Source of the DNA: JAGQVA01 sp041391725
Lineage (GTDB): Bacteria > Bacteroidota > Bacteroidia > J057
Length of the DNA: 64,000 bases
Assembly: GCA_041391725.1 (NCBI GenBank)
Contig: JAWKNL010000018.1
Coordinates: 1 to 64,000, forward strand
Reading direction: 5' to 3'
Shown here: positions 50,513 to 58,962 of the stretch, one piece after another
How the letters are laid out: each line of letters starts with the position of its first letter
Numbering within the stretch: position 1 is the stretch's first letter
Program-made: the position numbers and the translations under genes
The notes under the pieces: model-generated
The model's input: the letters and a program-made list of their open reading frames with translations, nothing else
What the model was told of the DNA's origin: nothing
Databases searched by the model: none

Positions 50513-50623
50513 CTCGCCTTAATTTCTTCGGAAATGTCCAATATTTCACAAGGAAAATAAAGTCAGGATCAGGTTTGTTATTACCTGTCTGTCTGTACGA
50601 AAGAATCACACGATAATTGTCAT

Positions 50624-51517
50624 TTATTCATAACCAAAATCGCGCAAATGATTCCGGCTGTTTTTCCATCCCTCGGTAACCCGCACGTACAACTCCAGAT
50701 ACACATGTTGTCCCAGAAAGGCCTCAATGTCTTTTCGGGCCATACTGCCGATTTTTTTGAGCATGCTGCCTTGTTTGCCGATAATCATCCCTTTATGTCC
50801 CTGCCGCTCAACATGGATCGTCGCCTGTATATAAATACGATCCTCTTTCTCTTCTTCTTCAAAGTTGTCAATTACAACCTGCGTGCTGTAGGGGAGTTCC
50901 TGCCGCAGGAGCAGGAAAATTTTCTCGCGTATGATCTCCGCAACAAAAAACCGCTCCGGACGGTCCGAAATCTGGTCTTTGTCAAAATAAGCGGGACCTT
51001 CGGGAAGATGTTGAAGTACCAGCGACTTGAGTTTTTCCACGTTGGTTCCCTTCAGGGCGGAAACGGGAATGGCTTCTACAAAAGAAAACCGGTCCATGAT
51101 TCCTTTCATCCGCAAGAATACCTTATCTTCTTCGACTTCATCTATTTTGTTGATGACGAGGATTTTGGGAATATCCGTTTTGTCGGCAAGTGCAATCAGG
51201 TCTTCCTCCGGAAAAGTCTCGTTTACGGCTATGAGCAGCACGATGAGATCCGCATCTTCCAGCGATTCACCGATAAAGCCTACCATGCGCTCCTGAAGGC
51301 GGTATTTGGGCCGAATCAATCCCGGCGTATCCGAATAGACAATCTGGTAGTTTTCTCCGCTGTCGATGCCAAATATGCGGTGGCGTGTAGTCTGCGCGCG
51401 CGGAGTGGCAATACTGAGTTTTTTGCCCAGGAGTTGATTCAGAAGGGTTGACTTCCCTGCATTGGGTTTTCCGATGATACTGACAAACCCTGATTTGTGG
51501 ATAATTTCTGTTTCCAA
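50624..51517 (-). CDS. era: GTPase Era
   Basis: 16S rRNA-binding GTPase for 30S maturation. GKPNAGKSTLLNQLLGKKLS near residue 17, DTPG near 64, NKID near 124, and a C-terminal KH domain (HVERQGHKGMIIGKQGSMLKKIG) that binds the 3' end of 16S rRNA. 297 residues, the normal length. It diverges from the initiator tRNA. Confidence 0.97.
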   Translation of the reverse strand: METEIIHKSGFVSIIGKPNAGKSTLLNQLLGKKLSIATPRAQTTRHRIFGIDSGENYQIVYSDTPGLIRPKYRLQERMVGFIGESLEDADLIVLLIAVNETFPEEDLIALADKTDIPKILVINKIDEVEEDKVFLRMKGIMDRFSFVEAIPVSALKGTNVEKLKSLVLQHLPEGPAYFDKDQISDRPERFFVAEIIREKIFLLLRQELPYSTQVVIDNFEEEEKEDRIYIQATIHVERQGHKGMIIGKQGSMLKKIGSMARKDIEAFLGQHVYLELYVRVTEGWKNSRNHLRDFGYE

Positions 51518-51631
51518 GAGAAAAAATTAAAAATATTTTGCAAATGTAAGATGAAACCTTTAACTATGCACTCCCGTTTAGATAACAAGATAAAAATAGT
51601 TCACGGTTTTATACCTGAATTAAAAATACAT

Positions 51632-51704
<73 letters not shown>

Positions 51705-51708
51705 CTAA

Positions 51709-51747
51709 AAGGCCTTGTACAATCCTGTACAAGGCCTTACTTTTTTT
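51709..51747 (+). terminator. Terminator after tRNA-fMet
   Basis: Perfect 13-base arms AAGGCCTTGTACA (51709-51721) and 51726-51738, ATCC loop, then AC and seven Ts. It begins five bases after the tRNA. Confidence 0.93.
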
Positions 51748-51847
51748 GCAGTGGCCGGATGTATTATTTTCGGGTTTCCTGCCTTTCGATTGAGGATTAT
51801 TCACAATATATTTACCCCATTCGTCACACCCAAACCAGACAATACTC

Positions 51848-52009
51848 ATGACCCATATCCTTTTGTATATTGATCCCGGATCGGGGAGTTTTATCTTTCA
51901 GCTACTGATTGCCGGAGGCCTGGCTGTCGGATTTTATTTCAAAAAAATCAGGGATACCCTTATGGGCTGGTTTCGCTCGGTGTTTTCCTCTCACTCCAGG
52001 CAGGACTAG
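51848..52009 (+). CDS. 53-residue membrane protein with IDPGSGS motif
   Basis: ATG at 51848, TAG at 52007. The product begins MTHILLYIDPGSGSFIFQ, continues into one hydrophobic segment (LLIAGGLAVGFYF) and ends in a basic tail (KKIRDTLMGWFR). From memory, tiny proteins with a Y-x-DPG-S/T-GS motif accompany polysaccharide or sulfatase genes in many bacteria; I cannot name a function. The stop lies four bases before the methyltransferase start, so the two are surely co-translated. Confidence 0.75.
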   Translation: MTHILLYIDPGSGSFIFQLLIAGGLAVGFYFKKIRDTLMGWFRSVFSSHSRQD

Positions 52010-52013
52010 CGTT

Positions 52014-53375
52014 ATGCAACAGGTACACGGCTCTTTCCGCGATCCGTATTCCGGGGTTGTTATTCATCAGAATCAGGTTTTTCGCTGGATGTCTTCTGCC
52101 TATGAGCCCCACTACCGGCAACTCATGGATTCGGGGTTGTACGACCAACTGGTAAAAAATAATCTCATCGTATCGCATCAGGAAGTGGATATTCAATTGG
52201 GCGAATGGCCGGCAGATTTCCGGATTATTCTTCCCCGGCAGATTCCCTTTATCTCTTATCCCTATGAATGGTCATTTGCCCAATACCGGGAGGCCGCTTT
52301 GGTTTTGCTGCAAATTCAGCAATTGGCCATGTCGTTTGGCATGTCTCTCCGCGATGCGTCGGCTTACAATTTTCAGTTTTTAGATGGCCGGATGGTACTG
52401 ATCGATACGGCTTCATTTGAAATTCTTCCGAAGAATCAGCCCTGGGTTGCTTACGGACAGTTTTGCAGGCATTTTCTGGCTCCGCTTTGTCTCATGGCAG
52501 GGAGGGATATTCGCCTCGGCGGGATGATGCAGCAATATATAGATGGAATTCCCCTTTCTCTCGCTTACCGTCTGCTTCCTTTGGGGCAAAAACTGAAGCC
52601 CGGGCTGTTGATGCATCTCTATTTTCACGGCAAATCTTCGGGGAAAACGCACGCCAATCATTCTTCCCGGAAGCCTTCATTTTCAATGGCTTCTTTTCTC
52701 GGGCTAATTCAGTCTTTAACAGGAACGATCCGGACGCTGAAAGTAAAAAAGCAGATTTCCACCTGGGAAAATTATTACCGGTCGCTGATCCTGAGTGATG
52801 AATACCTGGCCGGGAAAAAGGAAATCGTAGCTGCCTGGATTCAGAAAATTCGCCCGGCTTATACCTGGGATCTTGGCGCAAATGATGGTTCACTCAGCCG
52901 TATTGCCGCCGCGTACGGACTGACGGTTGCCTTTGATTCGGATCAGGTTGCGGTAGAGTGGGGGTATGAAAACATGAAAAACGACACAATCAGTCAATTG
53001 CTGCCGCTCCGCCTTGACCTCACCAATCCCAGCCCCGGTCTGGGCTGGGCAAGTCGTGAACGTATGGCCTGGCTCAGTCGTCCTCTGCCCGAACTCACCC
53101 TGGCACTTGCGCTGATTCACCATCTGGCAATTGGAAATAATGTGCCGATGACCGAAATCGCCCGCCTCTTTGGCTCCCTCTCTCCCTGGTTGATTGCAGA
53201 ATTTGTGCCCCGCTCCGATCCTAAGGTTATCGAAATGCTGGCCTTCCGCGAGGATATATTTTCCAGCTATCATCCGGAGGGTTTTGAGGAAAGTTTCTCC
53301 CGGTACTTTGAAATTCTGGAGAAAAAAGCAGTCGCACCGACGCAACGTGTTTTGTATCTCATGAAGCGAAAGTAA
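52014..53375 (+). CDS. SAM-dependent methyltransferase-like protein (NoeA-like)
   Basis: 453 residues from ATG 52014 (MQQVHGSFRDPYSG); the frame is open to 51909 but the upstream part overlaps the small membrane gene. The C-terminal half is a class I methyltransferase: motif I YTWDLGANDGSLSRIA near residues 284-298, then VAFDSDQVAVEW and LALIHHLAI. The N-terminal half (SYPYEWSFAQYREAALVLLQ, LRDASAYNFQFLDGRMVLID) resembles a kinase-like or NoeA-type region. Proteins of this layout are often labelled nodulation protein NoeA. It stands between the small membrane protein and the sulfatase-like gene, suggesting a modifier of a surface glycan. Confidence 0.8.
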   Translation: MQQVHGSFRDPYSGVVIHQNQVFRWMSSAYEPHYRQLMDSGLYDQLVKNNLIVSHQEVDIQLGEWPADFRIILPRQIPFISYPYEWSFAQYREAALVLLQIQQLAMSFGMSLRDASAYNFQFLDGRMVLIDTASFEILPKNQPWVAYGQFCRHFLAPLCLMAGRDIRLGGMMQQYIDGIPLSLAYRLLPLGQKLKPGLLMHLYFHGKSSGKTHANHSSRKPSFSMASFLGLIQSLTGTIRTLKVKKQISTWENYYRSLILSDEYLAGKKEIVAAWIQKIRPAYTWDLGANDGSLSRIAAAYGLTVAFDSDQVAVEWGYENMKNDTISQLLPLRLDLTNPSPGLGWASRERMAWLSRPLPELTLALALIHHLAIGNNVPMTEIARLFGSLSPWLIAEFVPRSDPKVIEMLAFREDIFSSYHPEGFEESFSRYFEILEKKAVAPTQRVLYLMKRK

Positions 53376-53504
53376 AAGGAAGATGTTTTAATAAAATAGC
53401 TTGAGAATTATTTGTGAGTAAAAAACCACGAATGCACGAATTATGGCCGAATACAATCAAACTTTTCGCAAAACCGTTTTCCGACCAGTATAACTTCCCC
53501 CGAT

Positions 53505-54923
53505 ATGCCAAAAAGAGAATATATCCTTTCACTAACACACCTTCCGTTACTGGGTTTGTTTTTTGTGGTCTTTGGCTGGAAAGAGAGTTTGTATTTTTTT
53601 TCGCTTCCGCAGGCTTTTTTGTTTTGGCTCGTGTGTTCATCCGGAATGATTGCGCTCACGTTTGGATTACATATGACTGTGCTCCGCAACCTGGGAAAAT
53701 CATCGGCTATTGTCTCCTTTGCTGCCATATTTTTTCTTCATTATTCAGCCATTTATAAATTTTTAACTGAACAACCTGCCCTCACACATTGGGGAAGGCA
53801 CAGGATGCTGATTCCTGCTTTTGCCGTATGCTGGCTGCTGGTTGTGCTATATATGCGATTCCGGAAAACCGATTCTGTACGTCTGATATTGTATTTGAAT
53901 GTGCTTTTTCTGGTTCTGACCGCAGGTGAATTGTTTCAGACAGGATGGCGATACTATGAATATGCAGATTGGTGGAAATCGTTTCATCGCAAATTTATTT
54001 CTGCTCCGCTTACCGGAAGTCAGTTTCCCCGGCACATTCCTCCCGATATTATTCATATTATTACCGATGCGCATACCAGCCCTGAAAGTGTGGAGAAATT
54101 CTGGAATCAAGCGAAGCCGCCTATGCCGGAAGAATTGCGGGAAAAAGGTTTTTACCTCGTTTCAGGAGCCAGGAGCAATTACGACCACACCGGGCAGTCT
54201 GTTTCTTCTCTGTTTGAAATGGATAGCATTGAGTTGTGGAAAAGGATGGACGTGGAATCTCATCTCAGCAATGGCGCCGTTGAGGCCGCGATAAGAAATG
54301 GAAAGGTACCGCGTCTTCTGGCACATAATGGATATAAGATCATCAACTTTTCTTTTTTTGATCTGCCGGGAGCGCCTGCCAGCCGCGAAAATCCTTTTTT
54401 CACCGACCCGGCTGATACCTGGGATTTTTTGCGGGCAAAAACGCTCTGGGGAAAATTACGCCATGATTTTCTGCAAAAACCTTCCTACGAATCCGACCAG
54501 GAAACCTTAAATCAGTTAAAAACGATTTCGCTGCGCGATTACCCTTCCCCGGTGTATATGTATGTGCATCTGGTCATCCCGCATGCGCCGTACTTTTTTG
54601 ACCGCGAAGGCAATCTCTATCCGGAAGGACATCTACCCGGAAAGGCGGATCATGAGGCCTATGTGGAGCAGTTGTTATACACCGATAGCCAATTACAGGA
54701 AATAGTCGGAAACCTGCTGCGTGATACGGCCCGTCAGCCGGTGATCATCATTCAGGGAGATCATGGTTCGCGCATTCTTCCGGAAAAAGAAAAAGACCTT
54801 GCCGAGCGTTTTACGATACTGAACGCATGGTATTTTCCCAACCAAGACTACCGCTTGCTGCATGATTCGATGACATCAAGGGAAACTTATCCCGTATTGT
54901 TTGAAAAATATTTTGCAAATTAA
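53505..54923 (+). CDS. Sulfatase/LTA synthase-like membrane phosphoglycerol transferase
   Basis: 472 residues. Four or five membrane segments in the first ~160 residues (LLGLFFVVFGWKESLYFF, IVSFAAIFFLHYSAIYKF) are followed by a periplasmic alkaline-phosphatase-fold domain: PDIIHIITDAHTSPES carries a metal-binding Asp, SNYDHTGQSVSSLF the likely Thr/Ser nucleophile, HLVIPHAPYFF a conserved His and IIQGDHGSR the final metal site. LTA synthases and OpgB-type enzymes with this layout transfer phosphoglycerol or phosphoethanolamine to glycans; substrate unknown. The 129-base gap before it contains an A/T-rich stretch and no gene. Confidence 0.85.
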   Translation: MPKREYILSLTHLPLLGLFFVVFGWKESLYFFSLPQAFLFWLVCSSGMIALTFGLHMTVLRNLGKSSAIVSFAAIFFLHYSAIYKFLTEQPALTHWGRHRMLIPAFAVCWLLVVLYMRFRKTDSVRLILYLNVLFLVLTAGELFQTGWRYYEYADWWKSFHRKFISAPLTGSQFPRHIPPDIIHIITDAHTSPESVEKFWNQAKPPMPEELREKGFYLVSGARSNYDHTGQSVSSLFEMDSIELWKRMDVESHLSNGAVEAAIRNGKVPRLLAHNGYKIINFSFFDLPGAPASRENPFFTDPADTWDFLRAKTLWGKLRHDFLQKPSYESDQETLNQLKTISLRDYPSPVYMYVHLVIPHAPYFFDREGNLYPEGHLPGKADHEAYVEQLLYTDSQLQEIVGNLLRDTARQPVIIIQGDHGSRILPEKEKDLAERFTILNAWYFPNQDYRLLHDSMTSRETYPVLFEKYFAN

Positions 54924-54940
54924 CCTGCCAAACAAACCCT

Positions 54941-56041
54941 ATGCACCAGGTAAATACCATCGTTTTTAAAAAAAAGGAAGATGTGTTCTACCACAAACTC
55001 AATGAGCGGGTGAGGGAGTATTTTCGCAGGGAAAGGATTTCTACCTATGCCAATGCGCGGTTTTACATCAAAGGGCTTATCCTTCTGGCTGCTTACGTTC
55101 TGGGATATATAATGATCGTCATTTGGGGGGAGAATACAGCGAGTTTGATGGCGGGGTATATGCTGATGGGCGCAATGGCAATATTGATCGGGCTGAACCT
55201 GGGCCACGACGCTGCCCATAGTGCCATTTCCCGCAATAACCAGATCAACAAAGCGATTCGCATGGTATTTGACCTGCTGGGAGCAAACTCCTTTATGTGG
55301 CGAAACCGCCATGTATTTGCGCATCACCCTTATCCCAACATTTCAGAGCAGGACTCGGATATACGGCAGGTAGGTTTTGTGCGGATATTTCCCTCAGACA
55401 GGATCAAAGCTGTGCACCGGTATCAGCATGTGTATATGCCTTTTGTCTATTTGTTTTATACGCTTCACTGGCTGTATCGCCGCGACTTTGCAGACTATTT
55501 TTCGGAAAATATCGGCGCTTTCCGCCGGGGAAAATTTCCGAAGAAAGAATTTGTCAGGATGCTGATATTCAAGGTTTTCTATTTGGTGTATGTGTTGATT
55601 GTGCCGCTGATATATGTAGATCAGTCTGTGGGAATGATTTTGCTGGGGTGGTTGTTGATGAATTTTTCGGCGAGTGCGGTGGTGGCAGTTGCGCTGGTTT
55701 CGGCACATGTGGGAGAAGATGCCATTTTCCCTGAGCCGGAGGAAAACGGCGAAATGGGTACCTCCTGGGCTGAACATCAACTGATGACCACTTCCGATTT
55801 TGCGACAGAAAATGCGGTTGTGAATTTTCTGTTTGGAGGTTTTAACCATCATGTGGTTCATCATCTGTTTCCGCGGATTTGTCATATTCATTATCCCGGA
55901 CTCACACCACTGGTAAGACAAACGGCAGCGGAAGTTGGGCTTGAGTATCACTGCGAACCGAAGCTGGGGAAGGCGATATTATCACACTGGCAATTGCTGA
56001 AAAATCGCGGGCCGGTAGCCTGGGATTCTTATGAATGGTAA
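54941..56041 (+). CDS. Membrane fatty acid desaturase (di-iron)
   Basis: 366 residues with about four membrane segments and the three His boxes of acyl-lipid desaturases: LGHDAAHSA near residue 87, RHVFAHHPYPN near 123 and FNHHVVHHLFP near 302. These bind two irons and insert a double bond in an acyl chain in the membrane. The layout matches the linoleoyl-CoA/DesA-type group in Bacteroidota. It overlaps the following hydroxylase-superfamily gene by 11 bases, so they form one operon. Confidence 0.9.
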   Translation: MHQVNTIVFKKKEDVFYHKLNERVREYFRRERISTYANARFYIKGLILLAAYVLGYIMIVIWGENTASLMAGYMLMGAMAILIGLNLGHDAAHSAISRNNQINKAIRMVFDLLGANSFMWRNRHVFAHHPYPNISEQDSDIRQVGFVRIFPSDRIKAVHRYQHVYMPFVYLFYTLHWLYRRDFADYFSENIGAFRRGKFPKKEFVRMLIFKVFYLVYVLIVPLIYVDQSVGMILLGWLLMNFSASAVVAVALVSAHVGEDAIFPEPEENGEMGTSWAEHQLMTTSDFATENAVVNFLFGGFNHHVVHHLFPRICHIHYPGLTPLVRQTAAEVGLEYHCEPKLGKAILSHWQLLKNRGPVAWDSYEW

Positions 56042-56813
56042 TATGATGACAGGATTCTGGACGATATTTTTACCCGTGACAGCGGTGGTGGCAGTTGTGT
56101 TTTTATACCTGCTGTTTTATGTATGGAAAGGAGAAAAATTTCGCCGCCTGAAAATCAGTGCGCAAACGGCTCCCCCTGCGATCATGAAGCAGGAAATCAG
56201 GTTTACGGCAGTTTCTCTGATTGTATTTGCACTGGCCGGGTGGGGGCTTGACAAGGCGATAGAAAAGGGTTGGGCGAATGTGTATTCCCAGCCCGGGGGT
56301 TACAGCTGGGTGTATCTTTTGATATCCCTTGTGCTGGCTTTTCTGATTCACGATACATGGTTTTACTGGACACATCGCCTGCTGCACTGGAAACCAGTGT
56401 ATAAAAGGGTTCACAACTGGCATCACCGGTTTCACAATCCCAATCCTTTTACGGCATTCGCCTTTCACCCGGTGGAGGCCGTGGTGCAGATTGCCATTGT
56501 GCCTATCGTTGGGTTGATACTACCGGTTTATCAGGGGGTGCTGATATTTTTTGCAACATTTGTGTTGTTTATGAGCGTATATGGGCACCTCGGTTTTGAG
56601 CTTCGGGCCAATAAAAAAGGCGTGTTTAAAGTATTTAATACAGCCATTCATCACTACCAGCACCACCGGTATTTTCACTGCAATTACGGCATCTATTTCA
56701 ACTTCTGGGACAGGATCATGGGAACCAATCACCCGACCTATCCGCAGGCGTTTATTGATTTTGGGGAGAAAGTGATTAAGCCTGAAGAACCTCCTGTATC
56801 CAGGCTAAAATGA
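56031..56813 (+). CDS. Sterol desaturase / fatty acid hydroxylase superfamily protein
   Basis: 260 residues, four membrane segments, and the His clusters of the superfamily: HDTWFYWTHRLLH near 106, VHNWHHRFHNPNP near 124 and IHHYQHHRYFHCNYG near 208. Members hydroxylate or desaturate sterols, carotenoids, sphingolipids or fatty acids. A start at 56043 (MMTGFWTIFL) would remove the 11-base overlap with the desaturase and is equally possible. Pairing with an acyl desaturase suggests lipid tailoring, perhaps of hydroxylated sulfonolipids or sphingolipids, which is inference only. Confidence 0.87.
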   Translation: MNGNMMTGFWTIFLPVTAVVAVVFLYLLFYVWKGEKFRRLKISAQTAPPAIMKQEIRFTAVSLIVFALAGWGLDKAIEKGWANVYSQPGGYSWVYLLISLVLAFLIHDTWFYWTHRLLHWKPVYKRVHNWHHRFHNPNPFTAFAFHPVEAVVQIAIVPIVGLILPVYQGVLIFFATFVLFMSVYGHLGFELRANKKGVFKVFNTAIHHYQHHRYFHCNYGIYFNFWDRIMGTNHPTYPQAFIDFGEKVIKPEEPPVSRLK

Positions 56814-56814
56814 A

Positions 56815-57840
56815 TTATTTGCTGAAGTAATAGGTCATGCTCATAGTAAGAGGGGTAGAAAACCTGACATCTGCAAGAAAATTTATCACAGAACCTGCGT
56901 CAAATCTAAAATACCCCGATTGGATTCCTGCCCCGGAATAAACACTACGACTAAGCGTCCCTCCCAAAGTTTCAGACCATTCGATTCCCTGCCTGAGAAA
57001 TAAACGTGTCTGGGATCTGAACCGGAAAGTTTCCTGAAATCCAATGGAATGAGAAAGTGGAAGCTGAGGATAATCGGTGAACTGATAACCCACACTGATG
57101 CCTTCAAATGCTCCCCTGTGCCTGCTAAGTTCGATCATTGCTCCTGCATGCAATACTGGCCCGGTAACAGAAAGAATACTGTCGCCCGGCAGAAAATAGA
57201 TAGGAGGGCCAATGGCACGTTGGGAAATGCCTGCCTGCACCTGTATGTCGCGTTTCGCAGATGAAAACAACGTTTTGTGAAAGTGAAGCCCCCATTCTCC
57301 TGTTAGAAAACGATTTCTCCCGGGCTCATCCTCACATGCCCAAAATTGCTGTGATTGTACGCCATACATTCCTACACCTGCACTGAGCCAGTCCGTAATT
57401 TTGAATGAATATTGTAACCCAACTTTTCCGGATTTCATGTAGGTATAAAAATTGTTGACAACCGGGCAGGTTGTCGGCCTTATGGTTCTTAGCCCCAGAT
57501 TGTATGTCTCCCATACTGCATTAAACCGGTGACGTTGTCCGACGGAAAAGTTGAGATTTGCCCCTAGTTGATTGAATCCGGCAAACACCCGTGAAAACTC
57601 AGGCTTATAGTGGATCTGGAAAGAAACCGTGCTGTCAGTGGCATAGAGAAGTGCAGGGTTGAACCGGGAATGGTTTCCTGATAGATTACCGGGCAAAACC
57701 ACACCAAGATTTCCCATTCCCGCGCTTACGCCATCAATTGGCATCTGAACAATTGGAAAAATCGCCAGATTGTTGTTTGTCTGGGCAGCGCAGACCCAGG
57801 CATACAAAAGCAGTGCAAAAAGAAAGTATGTGTTTTTCAT
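56815..57840 (-). CDS. PorV/PorQ-like outer-membrane beta-barrel protein
   Basis: 341 residues with signal peptide ending WVCAAQ. The mature start (PIDGVSAGMGNLGVVLPGN and RFNPALLYATDSTVSFQIHY) has the S/R-A-G-M-G ... NPA pattern seen in PorV, PorQ and related outer-membrane proteins of the type IX system, followed by alternating amphipathic strands to a terminal aromatic (MSMTYYFSK). The exact subfamily is uncertain. It converges with the hydroxylase gene one base away, and is followed in the same direction by nothing else; the minus-strand operon to its right ends 25 bases before its start. Confidence 0.55.
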   Translation of the reverse strand: MKNTYFLFALLLYAWVCAAQTNNNLAIFPIVQMPIDGVSAGMGNLGVVLPGNLSGNHSRFNPALLYATDSTVSFQIHYKPEFSRVFAGFNQLGANLNFSVGQRHRFNAVWETYNLGLRTIRPTTCPVVNNFYTYMKSGKVGLQYSFKITDWLSAGVGMYGVQSQQFWACEDEPGRNRFLTGEWGLHFHKTLFSSAKRDIQVQAGISQRAIGPPIYFLPGDSILSVTGPVLHAGAMIELSRHRGAFEGISVGYQFTDYPQLPLSHSIGFQETFRFRSQTRLFLRQGIEWSETLGGTLSRSVYSGAGIQSGYFRFDAGSVINFLADVRFSTPLTMSMTYYFSK

Positions 57841-57865
57841 TTGTCAACAGTTAGATTGATAGAAC

Positions 57866-58962
57866 CTACGCCTCACAAACCGCCTCGCGGTTGGCAGGAG
57901 ATTCCATCGGCGTTTTGCAAAACGGGCAGGGCCGCAGCGTACCGTCGTAGTCGAGCAACAGGTACGAAATGCCTCCGCCGCATGTGACAAACTTCCGTGA
58001 AATACCCGGGTAAGTCAATACAGGGTAGTCGTCAAAAGCGGGCGAAAAGTTGTACCGGTAAAAACATTCGTCCAAAATCTTTTTTCTGCCTCCCGTAACT
58101 CCACATCCTGACCTGCAAAATGCCCCACCGCCCGGGGTTCGAGAATATTTACAACCGGCACTTCCCATCTTCGCATCAGTTCCATAAAATAATTCATTCC
58201 TCCCGAAACAATATATTCGCGGCCCGGACAAATGTTGATGCTCACAAAAAGCCCTGCTTCTTTACAGTTTTTTACTGCATTTTCCACCAGGAAAAAGAGC
58301 GGGTATTGCCCCTGAAGGCATTATGTTCTTCCGGAATATGGTGATCAAGGCTTACGGCTACGCCTTCAAGTCCGGCAAGCCTGAGTTGTTGGGCTTTTTC
58401 GGGGGTGAGTCCATAACCTGAGGTGTAAATCCACTGGCTGGTATGGTCAAATTTCCCGATCAGGTAAAGCAAGTCTGCAAACCGGTTGAGCGGTTCACCG
58501 CCGCTGTAAACAATCTGGCTTACGCCATACTTTATCATGGCGCGGATTTTCTTTCGTATTCTTCCCTGCTCAGGATATCCTTTGGTTTAGTGTATCCCAC
58601 TCGCTGCAATGGGCGCATTGAAGCGGGCATTTTTTGGTAATGGCTACCAGCAGGCGGCGGAGTACACCTGTGTTTTTCCCCGACGGATATACTTCTTCGA
58701 GGTGGTGGTAAAAAAACTTCCGGAAAGCAGGGGAAGGCCACAAGGGGTGAAACATGTCCCAGCCGTATTTCCCGCTGATCTTAAATCCTTTGCTGAGTTT
58801 TTGTCCGGCAAGTACCTGTGCGCCGTGTTTTTGAAGAGCCTGCAAAGCCCGAAAGGCTTTCACCGGGTGTTGATACAGCCGTAGCCCTTCCCGGTAAATA
58901 CCGGCAAACATCATGGCCTGTACAGCTTTAAATTCGAGGCCTCTTACTGGTTTGTAACTCAT
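57866..58962 (-). pseudogene. Radical SAM protein with cysteine-rich C-terminus, frame broken four times
   Basis: Pieces in different frames join into one protein. Residues from 58962 carry the radical SAM cluster CPLQCAHCSEW (CxxxCxxC); then YGVSQIVYSGGEPLNRF (GGE motif) and WIYTSGYGLTPEKAQ. A SPASM-like end follows (FVTCGGGISYLLLDYDGTLRPCPFC). Each junction is explained by one lost base in a homopolymer: two A-runs near 58588 and 58550, a T-run near 58290 and an A-run near 58083 (coding-strand bases). All key residues survive. The ATG overlaps the stop of the preceding lipoprotein gene (ATGA). Substrate unknown; these enzymes often modify peptides. Confidence 0.75.

Noticed and set aside
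53376..53504. Word CCACGAATGCACGAATT as a dispersed repeat
   Set aside because: Only one occurrence noticed in the window, so it cannot be supported as a repeat from this sequence.
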